Source: Exobasidium rhododendri
Lineage: Eukaryota; Basidiomycota; Exobasidiomycetes; Exobasidiales; Exobasidiaceae
Direction: 5' to 3'
DNA: 64,000 nucleotides
Assembly (NCBI GenBank): GCA_026210745.1
Contig: CP110630.1
Coordinates: 5,890,001 to 5,954,000 of the forward strand
In this document: positions 24,012 to 35,321 of the stretch, one piece after another
How positions within the stretch are numbered: position 1 is the stretch's first letter
How the letters are laid out: each line of letters opens with the position of its first letter
The notes under the pieces: model-generated
The model's database searches: none
What the model was told of the DNA's origin: nothing
Seen by the model: the letters and a program-made list of their open reading frames with translations, nothing else
Program-made: the position numbers and the translations under genes

Positions 24012-25331
24012 CTAGAGAGGCGCTGGGTCGATGTCCACATCGTTGAGCATTGACTCGATTTCAGGCGCCACCACGAATTTGCGATGTAATTCACCCAACG
24101 TCGTGGCCTTCTTTTCTTCTCCACTGAGTATCATCACTTGCTGCAAGAAGCTAGATTGAGAGCCGCCTGTGACCTCCATGACGATATCGTTGAAACGAAA
24201 TTGCACTCTACCATCACGAAAGACGTCGAGTCTGCCGATCTGACCTTCGGGCGGAGAAGGGGACACGGAGGACTTTTCCCCTCCTTTCTCATCTACTTCG
24301 CTTTCATCTTTGACTTTGTCCTTCTCACTCGAAGCTCCTGCGGCACCACCTCCACCAACGGTATCTTCAGCAAAGACTACAGATCTTTTCTTTATCAATG
24401 TCGCAGGTGGTCGTGCTGCCTCCTTCGGGAGACTGAACTTGGGAAACAAAGGTGGGAATTGGAAAAGGTAGAGCCTGTTCTCTGGGTCTCCTCCATAGCC
24501 ATCTCCTACAAAGTCATCAAGCAAGTCGTCCATGATCTCCTCGTCCTCGCTAGCACTCAAATCGAGAGCGTCTGCATTCTTGGTCGGTTCATCCTTTTCT
24601 ACCTTCTCTAATTCAATACCCCCATCTTCAATGTCAACACCCTCCTCTCGTGTGGCTGATATTTCTCTCTTGACCTTTACGGAATCTCCACTCTTGCCCT
24701 TCTTTTTGGCCTTGCCCTTCATTCGTGGAAGGGCGGTGGGTGCCAAGGCGTCCATGTTGCCTACGTCTTCCATATCGACAATCTGAACCTCATCCTCTTG
24801 ATCACTGTACTCTTCTCTTTCTCGTCGGTCTGCTTTGTCTGGTTCCCTATAATCGAATCTCGATGATGAGTCGTTCTTGACGGCAACCAACGTCGACTTC
24901 GACTCCACATCTGGCCTGACATAGACGTGTCTTAATCTACCAGCATCTCTTCCCTTTGAAGGACCTGATCCCTGCGAGAAAGGTCCTGAAGCAGTCATCT
25001 GGACCTGTTGACGTTGAATAGGCCTCCTTGGACGGAAAGAAGGGCGAGAAGTATTCGATGATGGATGTGCAGGAGGCAAGGGAGCATTACTACCACTAGC
25101 ATTGGGACCGTCAGGATCTTCCTTGACCTGTATCACTCTTGGTGGTGGCCGATTGGGTCGAAAGATCATCCTGGGCGCTCCTCCTCGAGTTACAGACGCA
25201 GAGCGAGAGGGTAGAAGACTGTGTGTGCTGCTTGAAGGCCTTTGTTGAGGCATGCCACTACCTCTAGCCACTGAGGAAGGTCTGATGATGGGCTTGCGAT
25301 CACCGCTGCCATCTCTTTCAGGAGCCGACAT
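24012..25331 (-). CDS. RPC53: RNA polymerase III subunit RPC4 (Rpc53)
   Basis: Single exon, 439 residues, from the ATG complementary to 25329-25331 (MSAPERDG). The frame is open further upstream but without ATG. The N-terminal two thirds is disordered, basic and Pro/Arg-rich (RMIFRPNRPPPRVIQ). The conserved RPC4 region is C-terminal: NRLYLFQFPPLFP, GQIGRLDVFRDGRVQFRFND, and the final ELHRKFVVAPEIESML. RPC4 pairs with RPC5 in the TFIIF-like subcomplex of Pol III, needed for termination and reinitiation on tRNA and 5S genes. The C-terminal match is strong. It is divergent from the methyltransferase gene. Confidence 0.9.
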   Translation of the reverse strand: MSAPERDGSGDRKPIIRPSSVARGSGMPQQRPSSSTHSLLPSRSASVTRGGAPRMIFRPNRPPPRVIQVKEDPDGPNASGSNAPLPPAHPSSNTSRPSFRPRRPIQRQQVQMTASGPFSQGSGPSKGRDAGRLRHVYVRPDVESKSTLVAVKNDSSSRFDYREPDKADRREREEYSDQEDEVQIVDMEDVGNMDALAPTALPRMKGKAKKKGKSGDSVKVKREISATREEGVDIEDGGIELEKVEKDEPTKNADALDLSASEDEEIMDDLLDDFVGDGYGGDPENRLYLFQFPPLFPKFSLPKEAARPPATLIKKRSVVFAEDTVGGGGAAGASSEKDKVKDESEVDEKGGEKSSVSPSPPEGQIGRLDVFRDGRVQFRFNDIVMEVTGGSQSSFLQQVMILSGEEKKATTLGELHRKFVVAPEIESMLNDVDIDPAPL

Positions 25332-25682
25332 GCTGTGAATGCTACTTCGCTGGGTTTCTTCTTGACACGATGAATGAGAAGGTGGTGGGACGCTGCACTC
25401 TAGGCAATCAAGCAAAAAAAAATGTTAAAGATCGCGTGCCTTCTTCGGCCGGCAAATATGACTTAGATGTAGAGACGCGCTCGGGCCACACTCTTGGGTA
25501 TCAGTAGCGGCAGGACATTCTTAATTCCTGGAGAAGTACAACGTACAAGCATGTGCGCCGAAGAGGGCCGATGAGTAGCGCTTCGTAAGATATATAAGAG
25601 GAAGCATTGGAATTGGCACGCCTTACCCACCTCTACCACACCCCTTCATTGCTTTCAGACTCTTGACATCCTACTCTGGAAG
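25332..25682. promoter_or_regulatory. Divergent promoter region, RPC4 / methyltransferase
   Basis: 351 bp between divergent starts. A clear TATA box, TATATAAG, lies at 25591-25598, about 85 bp before the methyltransferase ATG and oriented for it. A poly-A run (revcomp T) near 25413-25421 is close to the RPC4 side. Confidence 0.6.
25591..25598 (+). promoter_or_regulatory. TATA box of methyltransferase gene
   Basis: TATATAAG matches the TATA consensus exactly and is at a fitting distance upstream of the start at 25683, followed by a CA/CT-rich leader. It is one of few sharp TATA boxes in this window. Confidence 0.55.
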
Positions 25683-26768
25683 ATGTCTTCCGGTCCAACA
25701 AAGTTCGTCACGAAGTTGTCGCCACCTTTAGACAAGGAGGTGCGAGATCTTTACCGCTTTACAAACGCAGCTCGTTTTGGTCATCTAAGCGATGAAGACT
25801 TGGCGGATCACATCACGCAAATAAGGGACCGAGCTTGTGAGTGTTGTGTAGGAGGTCTGTTTCAAGGAATTTTCTGACGGTGTGTCGATCTACTCGCTCC
25901 CTTCCAGACAAGATCGCTCCTTGGCCTTGCCTTGGTGAGTACTTTGATGAGGTGCGGTCATCCTTTCTACTAGTGCAAATCATATTGATCGTGTAAGCAC
26001 GTCGTCGTCACAGGTGGCTTCCGATTCTTGAATCCAGGCATAGCTTTCGCTGGACCTCCAGGCACATACGCATCCGTTGTATCTCATCTCAAGAACAATC
26101 CGAAGGCCAAGGTGCTCGATCTTGGCTGTTGCTTTGGCCACGATGCTCGACAATTGATCAAGGACGGCGTCCGATCCGATCAAATCACCGCCTGTGATCT
26201 CCTCCCAGAGTTGATAGAGCTTGGATTCGACCTGTTCGGAGACGAAAAGGGCAAGGGCAAAATTGAGGGACTGCAGTGGGAAAAGGTAGACATCTTCAAC
26301 CAACAAGATATCGAGAAGATACGACAACCAAATGGATACCATGCTGCGTATGTCGGCTCCTTCATTCACCTTTTCCCTCTCCAGTGGCAGGAGAAGGTTG
26401 TGGAGGCGATCGGCGAGCTATTGTCCAAGGACAAAGGAAGCATCGTCTGGGGCAGACAGGTGGGTGTAGAGGAAGGCAAGGCAGGACCAATGGCCCGGAT
26501 TGTAAAGTCGAGTAGAGGCCCGACAGGCATTCAAGCTGACGAAGATGGCTGCCGAGAAAGCCCTTTCTATCACGACGCTAACACATTGAAGAAGCTCTTC
26601 ATTGATCACGATAGTACAATTGGGTGGGATGGTCAGGTGATCTTGTACGATTGGAAATTAGAAAGAGGGGCTGACAGTCTTTTGGCTGGAGCAGATGGTG
26701 AACAGATGATCTCGCCGAACCTCGTCGACAGAATGAAACGTTTGACGTTCGCATTCACTAGAAAGTAG
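25683..26768 (+). CDS. Class I SAM-dependent methyltransferase (fungal type)
   Basis: Three exons: 25683-25836, 25908-25934 (27 nt), 26014-26768; 311 residues. The microexon is supported because it rebuilds YKIAPWPCLGGFRFL, the conserved segment before the methyltransferase core in this family. Motif I is KVLDLGCCFGHD, followed by an acidic SAM-ribose residue in ACDLLPELIELG, then VDIFNQQ and the HLFPLQWQEKVV helix. These enzymes occur both in secondary-metabolite clusters and alone; here the neighbours are housekeeping genes, so no cluster is indicated. The substrate is unknown. The TATA-box promoter suggests regulated rather than constitutive expression (inference). Confidence 0.85.
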
Positions 26769-26790
26769 TTGCAGTAGGAAGATGTAGTTG

Positions 26791-26814
26791 TAGTAGTAGT
26801 AGTAGTAGTAGTAG
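26791..26814 (+). repeat. (TAG)8 microsatellite
   Basis: Eight perfect TAG units lie just after the methyltransferase stop, in the 80-bp gap between it and the convergent gene, with imperfect units on both sides. It is probably in a 3' UTR and prone to length change. Confidence 0.85.
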
Positions 26815-26848
26815 CAGAAAGAGGCTGTGAATGGCATCGCAAAGCTGA

Positions 26849-27553
26849 TCAACCCTCATCGTCTGAGACGTTCGTGTCTACAATGTATGGTGCGAAGGAA
26901 TTCAGACGTTAGCAAAAGTAGTCGCCATCTGCTATAAAATAAATGTGTACACACTCACGATCATCAAGTATGTGCAAATGTTCGGCATACAGATGCTTCC
27001 GCGGTCCGTTAGCAAAGTCTTCTTCCTTTTTCTCTTGACAGCGCTTCTTGCGAAGATTTTCGAGTCTTTTCAAGCTTCTCGGAGACATGGGCGGTCGACC
27101 CATTCCTATTCTTTTACCTCTCACCCCCTTCTTTTTTTCTGCCTTTCCGACTTTACCACGAACCATGTGCGTCCTAGCAATGTATTCCTCTGCTGACTCG
27201 AGTGCGATTCCTCGACTTGCCAAGAATTCACTGGCCTCGTCCGTGAGACATTCACTTGGTCCGGATGATGAAATATCCTGCACTTCCAAAGACGACATCG
27301 TATCAAGAGAGTCAGAACGTACTCCTATCCGATTTGCATTGCTTGCTATCGAAACTCCTCTTCGTTCACTTGCATTCGTGGGACTTGCTGTAATAGAACG
27401 GCAGGTGGCATTCAGCCACGATTGCACTTGACCTCTAGTCTCCTTATCTTGGGACGTAAGCTTTCGCCTCTTCTGCTCTTCATTGGGCTCATCACTCTTC
27501 TCTAGGCTACCTTTGATATTGATTTGATCTTGATTTGGGTCGATGAATGGCAT
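26849..27553 (-). CDS. Uncharacterised basic protein
   Basis: I do not recognise this gene. Proposed exons are 27553-26959 and 26877-26849 (29 nt), 207 residues ending NVSDDEG. Without splicing the frame would continue and stop at 26909 instead. The start MPFIDPNQ is chosen as the first ATG after the upstream gene; the frame is open further but unconvincing. The N-terminal half is polar and Ser/Thr-rich. Residues about 120-150 (LTDEASEFLASRGIALESAE, then YIARTHMVRGKVG) look like a folded helical piece, and a strongly basic region follows (KKKGVRGKRIGMGRPP; LKRLENLRKKR), suggesting a nuclear or nucleolar protein. It lies directly downstream of CRIPT on the same strand, 195 bp apart. Confidence 0.55.
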
Positions 27554-27748
27554 AATGTAAATGTGTGCTGCTGAGTTGTGCGCATTTAGCCTCCGTTGAT
27601 GCCCAAGTAGAGCACACCCCTTGCGACACGGCAGCCACTTCACAGAGTCGACAGGCACGTGGGAAGATCATGACAGTGGTGTCAAACAAGTCCACTGCAA
27701 ATAAATCCAATCCTCGCTGGCCTTCTGTTCTCAATCGGTAGAGACTCG

Positions 27749-28328
27749 TTACGAGCTCATTTTGGACATCTTCCTGACATTCGCATCCAAGACTGACTTG
27801 CCACAAATGGAGCAGAGACCTTTCTTGAAGGCGCAATCTGTAAGGAGAGATGTTCCCTTGTGAGAGGGTGCGTTGTACAATAGCTTGTCGATGCACGACT
27901 CACTTTGGCAATACTTGGCTCGTTCTTGTTGCACATTACCCTTGCAGAGCGTGCACTAAATAGAAGTATTAAAAGCAAATCAGAACAGACCTTCTTCTCT
28001 TCTGCTTGTCGTAAGGTTCTCACTTTCATGCCCACGGGATTGTACCTATTCTTCGCTCCCAACAACTTGTTCTCGCCCACCTTCTTGGTCCCCCCTGCAG
28101 TCGCTCCACCGCTCGCCATGACTGGACCGCTTGAGGAAGACGGCACCTTTGACTTTGATCCAGAAGCGACCAGCGTACCCTGCACATTGCGGTTACGCTG
28201 GAGAGCAATTCGTCAGCTTCCCACTCTCCTCCCTCACTCTCTCTCTCTCTCATTCCCGCGCTCGCACCCACATAGGGATCTGCTGCTGCAACTCTGGACA
28301 GCTTCGCCTCGCACGTCTTGCAGACCAT
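27749..28328 (-). CDS. CRIPT homologue (cysteine-rich zinc protein)
   Basis: Four exons: 28328-28272, 28197-27991, 27955-27904, 27837-27749; 134 residues against about 100 in animals. The four CxxC pairs of the family are intact: MVCKTCEAKL at the start, CTLCKGN, then YCQNCAFKKGLCSICGK. The conserved NRYNPVGMK block precedes them. The extra length is a Ser/Gly/Ala-rich insert in exon 2. CRIPT was named for binding the PDZ domain of PSD-95, but it is conserved across eukaryotes and has been linked to spliceosomal snRNPs. Every junction restores family sequence, so the exon model is firm. It is divergent from the acyltransferase gene. Confidence 0.9.
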
Positions 28329-28847
28329 GACGCTTGAGGGGTTACAGAAAGCCACGACGCGATCTGGACAGGCCCTTCGATTTGCCTCCTTCCATTTCTT
28401 CTTTCGCGCTAAATACGTAGCTTTCTGCCCGATCCACGCTCGGAAAGTAAGATCCATGCATGGATTATTATGTACATTTTTATTTTTTTCCTGCTCCACT
28501 CAACGGCCACTTCTTTTTGGCCTCACCGCCTCAAATAGACTAGTCTTCCCTTCTACGCCTCTCTCACGACAGACAAACACCAATCATTTCCTTGCCATGC
28601 GCAGGTAGGTCTCACCACATCCACCGCAACCGATAGAGCATCCTCCAGTCCTGTCGAGAGGACGCATACACTCGCAAGAAGTGCCACTCCTTTCACGAAT
28701 GGAGCACGGTTTTTTCATACGTGAAGTTTTACCATCTGTGTTCGTCTGAACGGCATCCATCTCTTTCTCCGTGCTGAAAGAACACTGTGCTTCGACACCC
28801 ACCTTCTCGTAAAGACTTCCGCTTTCATCTCGCTGCACTGCTACACC
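28329..28847. promoter_or_regulatory. Divergent promoter region, CRIPT / acyltransferase
   Basis: 519 bp between divergent start codons. Long pyrimidine-rich stretches (about 28475-28500 and 28550-28570) could be core-promoter or leader sequence. There is no clear TATA box, ORF or RNA gene. Confidence 0.45.
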
Positions 28848-30438
28848 ATGACGCTCTTGGCAGGCGACTTGCTGTTTCCTATGTCATGGTATGCACCGTT
28901 CTACATCCTCAGCATTATCCACATCCTCCTCCTTTGTTCACATCTGTCACTACTGGACACTTCCAGGCGAGGAAACATCATTCGGCTTCTCTTGCTCCCT
29001 CCGACATTCTACCTGCTCGTCGACTTCTCCTTCAATGCACGTTACAGCTTAGGTTCGCCGATGCGAGATCTGGCCATAGGGACATTCGGATGGCACTTGA
29101 TGGCAAAGGCGCTTGACGTCGGCCTCGTCTACGCTATGGAGGGCGCACCACCTCCTCAATGGTGTGTACCTGACTGGACCCAAGAAGCCAAGAAAGAAGC
29201 TGACGATCAAACGAGGAGCTCGGAGGAGAAAGGAGGACAGCTCCCTTTCTGGAAGCGGACGCCCTTACCTAGGCGACCAAAGTGGGCCCTCGAATCGAAT
29301 TACATGCCTGTCCATTGGCGGCTACTGCCTTTGCCCACTAGATTCGTTGATCAGATAGTGTGGTCCGTCGATGTATTTCTCCTTCGACGTCCTGGAACTT
29401 CGTTGCTTTATCCAGAAGAAATGCGAGCTTTAGATTGGAGTCTCAAGCGCTTGCAAAAGGCGGCAAAAGTCCGTCGAGAAGATGGAAATTGGAAGATCAA
29501 GACACGCTTGGATCCAAATATCAGTCCCTTTGGCTATTCGGAGACTTCCTATCGTGATGCGATAACACAACTGATGGCAGCATTCTGCGCCGTCTACCTC
29601 ATGACCAGCTTGGATATCCCTGCTGCATTACCTGGTGGCTTCTATGGAATGCCAATGTACCAGCAACTCTCCATTTCAGCAGCGATGGGCATTCTCGTTT
29701 CGTTCCCAGGTGACTTGCCAGAGCTCCTATCCTTTCCCGTACTCCAGCGATGGCCCTTCAATTTACCTTGCACCGCCATCACGCCCCACTTTCGAAACGT
29801 AGTCCGAAGCAAAACTCTGACTGATCTTTGGAGCTTCCAGTGGCATGGCTTTCTTAGAAGAGATGTCATGCGGCTAGGCTTCTTATTACCCATTGCGAAG
29901 AACAACCGGATCATGATACTGCTCAAGTCATTCTTTTGGAGCGCGGTGTTTCATTGTGAGTGTGAAGAGCGCGGAGGTCTCCTCACCATAGAGAAGAGAT
30001 GCTGAACCAGACACCCTCCACGCACAACCTCATTCTTTCCACTTCCCTCCAGCATTCATCTTTGTTCGAGTGCGACCGGACGTGGGCCTTTCTTCTCCTT
30101 GGGCCTTCCTTCGCAGCTTCTATTTTCCTGGCTCATTCGGTCTGTTCATGGGTCAAGGTCTGCTGGTCATTGCCGAGAATATTCTCATCTCCATGAGTAG
30201 TAAGAGCCGATTGTACAAGCAAATCAAAGCGGACTCGCGTCTGTCGTCCATCTTCTCCTGCTTTCAATCGTTCTACGTCTACGGTTCTTTGATCTGGATG
30301 GCTCGATGGCTAGTCGCCGAATTCGTTCCACTCCATCTTCTCAGCCAGAAAGAACTGCAAGCAATGTCATTTTCCAATCAGTGGGCCGACTACAGCACCT
30401 TCTGGCTCAAGAGGTGGAACGAAGCATTTTCCTTTTAA
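28848..30438 (+). CDS. Wax synthase-like membrane acyltransferase (MBOAT-type)
   Basis: Two exons: 28848-29955 and 30053-30438; 497 residues. About eight hydrophobic segments are spread through the protein. The signature LTDLWSFQWHGFLRRD matches the wax-synthase/MBOAT_2 motif whose His is the presumed catalytic residue. Also typical are the N-terminal RLLLLPPTFYLLVDF and late FPGSFGLFMGQGLLVIAENI. Family members esterify long-chain alcohols or sterols, or take part in fungal terpenoid acetylation, from acyl-CoA at the ER. The donor and acceptor here cannot be told. The intron join (VFHSFIFVRV) keeps frame. Confidence 0.8.
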
Positions 30439-31111
30439 TTAGACATCAGTAGCAAAGGTTGCAAAGGCCTCGAATCGACAGTAGTAGTGTACAACCGCAC
30501 TTACACACATACACACATACTCACATACACATATATAAAGATATAGTAGAGCAGCAGTGTTGACGTTATAAAACATAGATCGTACACGCATCACAATCCA
30601 TACCCTCTTGTCCAATTATCTAGATGGGATTTGTTGTGGAAGCTATTATTACAGCATGGTAGAGCGTACACATGGAGAAGGGATTATCCTTCCATGTTAC
30701 TTTGAGCAGGGGAAATCCGTGATCCTTCATGTCAAACCGTTCACCGAAATTTGACAATTCCACAAATTGCTGCTTTACCTATTAAGCTAGAAGTGTTCAG
30801 CAGGGTACGCAATCCCGCATCTTGTGCCGCCACTCATTTCAGTCTTGTTGCCACGCACACTGTTTGATTTTCCTCTTATCGTAATCCAAAGTCTCTTCAC
30901 AGGCCGCACAATGATGCCCGCCGACTCTGGGTGGCTTGGTGACTAGCAGAACGGACCGACTGGTCTCCTGTCGCAGTGGACCCGTTTGTCTTGAGCAGGT
31001 ATAGTCGAGCGCTCGGCAAAACGGCGATGCTGATCTTTGTACAGTCTGTAATTAATCATCGTCATCTAAGGCCTTAGAACAGGCTTTCGCTCCCGTCTAC
31101 TGTCATTTCTG
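30439..31111. other. Convergent intergenic region with (CA)n-rich tract
   Basis: 673 bp between the stop codons of two convergent genes. At about 30500-30540 is a CA/TA-rich simple-sequence tract (acacac, then atatataaag). The rest, about 30640-31080, has balanced composition but no long ORF and no recognisable tRNA or snRNA; it may just be 3' UTRs or an unrecognised ncRNA. Confidence 0.4.
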
Positions 31112-31224
31112 CTACTCCAACAAAGGCTGCCTCTCCAACGAGTTCCATCTTCGTTGCGAAGAGTCCTGAGTCTTGCTCGTACGACTGCTACCTCGGTAAG
31201 AGAAGGACTTCGATGATTGCGACC

Positions 31225-31256
<32 letters not shown>

Positions 31257-33124
31257 GGGTGATGGTGAGACGCCTCTACCATCGGGACATTTCCTCTCCA
31301 AGCTATCCACTGAAAGACGATGATGGCGTCAAATATCAGCGTCCCACCGCTTCCTAAGAGAAAGGGTAGACTCTCTTGCAGATAGCCATTGCGAGTAGGA
31401 CCGCTGGCAAGTGGGTTGATCAGGACACTGGCGCTGTACAGGGCATTTCCCACAGCTGCGGAAATAAATAGGAGAATACTCAAGCCCTGAACTGACTTTC
31501 TTGACAAATTCGTCCATATCTGTGGTAGTCGAGATGTCATGTAGAGTACGGTGCAGATCCAAGCACTGATTCGTCCGACAACACGTTCCCAGGTCGGGTG
31601 AGGCGGGGGACCAGAGCGCAAGAATTTTCTGTGCTGAGGATATGATCGTGGGATGAAGATCAGCTTCGAATCGGAGACGTAAACAGGTTCATGCTGGTCC
31701 ATAAAAGCGTCTCCATCGTCCCACAGTGGCACTATCGAAGCCTTCTCCACCCTGTGCGATCCAGTAAAAGACGTTGCTACGCTATTACTGGCTTTACGAC
31801 TCTGCATTCCAAAGAGAGCAGTCAGACCAAGTAGGACGATGCCCGCTCCTCGAGAAGCGGCCGGAGACCTTGTCGAACGCCGAGAGTTGTTTGGGCGACT
31901 GAGACTACGAGAGTGCGGCGGGTGAACAGGATAGGCAGAAGAGCCTTCAGAAGAGTCCTTCGAAAGCACCGGTGAGATTCCTGGCGCTTGGTGATCGTTG
32001 TCAAGGCTGGAGAGCGCACCCGCGGTAGCGATGATCACAGGAGACGGACTGGATGTGAGTGTTAAGACTCTGCCAGAGGTCCTCGTCATATCACGACCTC
32101 TTGGATCGCTGATCGGCGAAGAGGCTTTCACACTCTTCTCCTTTGACCACTTCTTTTGCTCCAGGAACGTGGAAGCTGTGCCAAATCCATACCCAAACTC
32201 CTCACTACTCCTACTAGACTCAGAATGAAGGCTGTTCATCATCTTTCCTGGTAAGTCACCCTCTTGCATCCCCTCCTCCTCTTCGCTGCTCGTCATGCTT
32301 CTGTCTACTCCTTTGCCTTTCGACCTTGACTGAATTTTACTTGCCCTCTTTCTCTTCCACCTTTTCTGTCTACTAGCGTCTCTGTCAGCTGCCTTTTGAG
32401 CAAATTGGTTGGCAAGGTCGGCCACACTTCTTGCAGTCTCGCTGAGCGCTTTGTAGCTGCTACTTGATTCATTCTGTGAGTACAAGTACCGCAAAGCAGG
32501 GCGTTCTTTGTTGTGATAATGAGAGTTGCCTCTGTAGATTGAAGAGGAAGGGCTCCTGCTCGAAGTGCGATCTGCTGCTCGAGAAAGAGATGCTCCTGTC
32601 GATGACGATCTCATATTAGGTGCGATTGTCGAAGAGTAATTCTCATGTCCCCTTCTGCGCTTCGTCTTGTGCTGTCGCTCTAATTTTCGATCTCGATACC
32701 AATAGTCTGCATGTAGAGGGGGGAAAAGGACGAATAAGTAAAGGCGATGTAAACGTCATTCGAGCGGGTGAAGGAAGTCTGTACCCACAATAGTACTGCA
32801 CAAGGATACAAAGGTCAATGCTGCAGAAGTAGGTGGCTACTGCTACTTGGAATGGCAGTTGCTTGGTCAAGAGACAACCTATCAAGTTTGTCACGTCTCC
32901 TGCCATCCACTGAGCGAGAAAGACGATCGACAGGCCTTCACAGCTCGAATTTCGATAATTCTCGTACAATTGTCTGTGTCTTACAGTCAGCACACCGTTC
33001 CGATCGATTGGCTTGCTATAGCATCTACTTACGGCGATTGTGCAAAGAGCCATACAACAAACGAAGCTGACCCTGCCACGTCCGAGAGCCCCTGCCGATC
33101 TATGCCAGCTCTCTCCCACCACAT
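31112..33124 (-). CDS. PQ-loop vacuolar amino acid transporter (Ypq1/PQLC2 type)
   Basis: Three exons: 33124-33033, 32973-32789, 32706-31112; 623 residues. Two PQ-loop repeats are visible: FAQSPQLYENYRNSSCEGLS, rebuilt across the first intron, and SRLPQIWTNLSRKSVQGLS near residue 450. Seven hydrophobic segments flank them, split by a long cytosolic Ser/Arg-rich loop of about 300 residues encoded in exon 3. Ypq1-3/PQLC2 export cationic amino acids from vacuole or lysosome. A run of about ten His residues sits near the C-terminus (GAT repeat on the plus strand at 31225-31255), and the protein ends ERQPLLE, close to a dileucine vacuolar sorting signal (inference). Confidence 0.88.
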
Positions 33125-33569
33125 GATGCCGACTTCCTGCCTGTATCTTGACGACTGCCTCTCTTTAACAGTTTGACAAGCCCCGGACTAGAATGGTTGT
33201 CGAAAGTGCAAGCCGAACGAAAAGTACTGAGTGATTGGACATGCAGGAGAGGAGAATAAAAGTAAAATGATCGACGAACATTAGGACCCTTGACAGGAGC
33301 GCACAAATCAAATTCATCACCCCTCAGTGATCATCATCCAGAGTCGCGTTCTTGCATTGCCGCGGAGAATTCGCAGGCCCCATCCAACACTTCTTTCTTC
33401 TCATCGATCTTTGAGCCCGCCACGAAATACTATGTACACTATCTATGTATACATCCTTACCATGTAGTCAAATTGAGTGCTTTGATTTCGGCCCGTCTAT
33501 TTCTTACAAGGTTTTCACTACAAGAAGTGCCTCTCCAGTTCGCCCTTTACAAGAGCCGAATAGGGCTTC
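33125..33569. promoter_or_regulatory. Intergenic region upstream of PQ-loop gene
   Basis: 445 bp between two minus-strand genes: the PQ-loop promoter and the 3' UTR of the RNase P subunit gene. Nothing further was recognised. Confidence 0.4.
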
Positions 33570-35321
33570 TTAACACTTTAAGCAGCCTCCCACGTTCTCA
33601 ACGGAGACGTATTCTGCTCGATCTTCTCCTTGATCTGCAAAGAGCAGGACCTGCCAGCCATTGCAATTCGATGAGCCTGGTTGCCTTACTTGGTGACCGA
33701 CTTGCTCCCGATCGATGGTGCCCCTCTTCTTCCTCTTCTTTTGCCGACGCTTCCTTGCTCTAGGGCCCGTCTGTTCCTGTTCATCGTAGTCACCATAGAG
33801 CAGGTCATCTTCCATGTCCTCGTCGCTTCCCTCTTCGTCTTTGCTATTGTCACTTGGCGGATCTGCATCCTCCACCGACGTCGGTGCTACTGGCTCCATC
33901 CGCCAAGCCAAAGGTGAGTCACCAAATCCAGAGCAAGATACGAAAGCAAAGTCAGAATGAGCCTCTGCCAGCGTGGATGTCAGCTGTGATTGAACTGTTC
34001 GCAAGACGAACGAACAGAATTCTGATGACAGAAAGCCACGATACTGTATCTTGACAGTACAGGACGGCCTTCTAGATGCTTCTTCCTCGCTTCCAACCTG
34101 ATAATTGTTCAGATAATCCCTTCTCGAAAAGGTGCGAGTGCAGTCTGCAGCTATGGAGATCAGTGCGGCCCACTCTGTAAAGGACTCCAGCTCTTCGTTC
34201 CAGCTTTCCCACCGCAGTCGCCGATCAGAGCACTCCTCCTCCTCTTTCCACCCCTTGGCCCACCGAGATGACTGCATGGGGATCCAGCAATCTTCTAAGA
34301 CACTGACGACTGGCTGTATCTGCATTTCCGAGATACTCTCCGGCCTAACATGTCGCTCGGGAAAGTGAATATCCCCACCTGATGGCGTGTGCGACGACAG
34401 GTCAGTCCAGCAAAAGAGCATGTCCCAAGATGCCATACTATCAGCCTTGCTTTCATTTCTTCTCTGATCCCACTCTTTCAAGCGTAGCAGGGTGCGATCA
34501 TAGCCTGGCCTTCCGGGAACGAATGAAGGGGCGAGAGTGTCGATGCGAATCACTGCCAGACAGGCCGGGATCAGAATAACACATCACAGTACGGAGGTAG
34601 AATGTAGTGCACTTACTCCATCGCTCTACTTTGCCACTCAATCTATCCCGTCCCTTTCCACTAGCGATTCTGCTCTGCTTCAATGCTTGACCGACAAGTC
34701 CGAGCGACTGGTAGGTGTCGCGGGTCACTGAAAGGTGCAGAACTCCTTTGCAAGAAGATATCGAATGGCCCCACGACGATTAGACTGCAATTCTGATTCC
34801 AGCATGAAGACACCCGAACGAGCTCACCTTTCCCATCAAGGCAAGCGACATCTTCACTGTCTAGCTTACCGCGACTGAGAGCCACCAGATTTCCTCTCTT
34901 GATGTAAGATGTGATGAAGACCGGATCCAAGAAGACGCACAGAGGTACACGAGCTAAGTAACACTTAGGCGATGACGACGGCAGAGACTTGATCAAATTG
35001 TCAGCGTGCTTCATCGACGACAAAGACAAGACGATCTGAAGCTGAATTGTCAAGATAATAAAAGTTCAGCAATGCTATCTGCAACATCATCAGACTGAGT
35101 GTGTCCGTTTCACCCACACAATGATTGATGGCATGAGAAGCTACGACCTTCTCTAGCCTTTTCCAAGCGCGAGATACATGCGGTCCCTTCTCCCCTTCCT
35201 TGCTCTTCTCAGTCGACCCTGCCACTGTGATGATCGATCTCGATGCGGCCACGTCATGTCTGGAAGCGTCGCCCCTCGCAGAGCTTCGCCTCCTCTTGTG
35301 GCTTGTCTTGCTCGCGAACAT
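33570..35321 (-). CDS. RNase P/MRP subunit, p40 (Rpp40)-like
   Basis: Four exons: 35321-35118, 35041-34828 (a start at 35035 is equally possible), 34745-34617, 34552-33570; 509 residues. The diagnostic stretch spans exons 2-3: FITSYIKRGNLVALSRGKLD, then DGKGVLHLSVTRDTYQSLGL, matching the RNase_P_p40 family (animal Rpp40 reads 'GELYALS...LSLDKETYERLGL'). After it come IRIDTLAPSFVPGRPGYDR and a long helical part with an acidic patch and a basic KKRKKR segment near the C-terminus. The family works in the RNase P and MRP complexes that process tRNA and rRNA. This protein is longer than the animal subunit. The assignment rests on one well-matched block, so moderate confidence. Confidence 0.72.

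Noticed and set aside
27757-28185. Long minus-strand open frame read straight through CRIPT introns
   Set aside because: It loses the Cys pairs; the spliced four-exon CRIPT model explains the sequence.
31220-31262. CRISPR-like or tandem repeat array
   Set aside because: It is a coding GAT/ATC trinucleotide run for a His tract, with no spacers.
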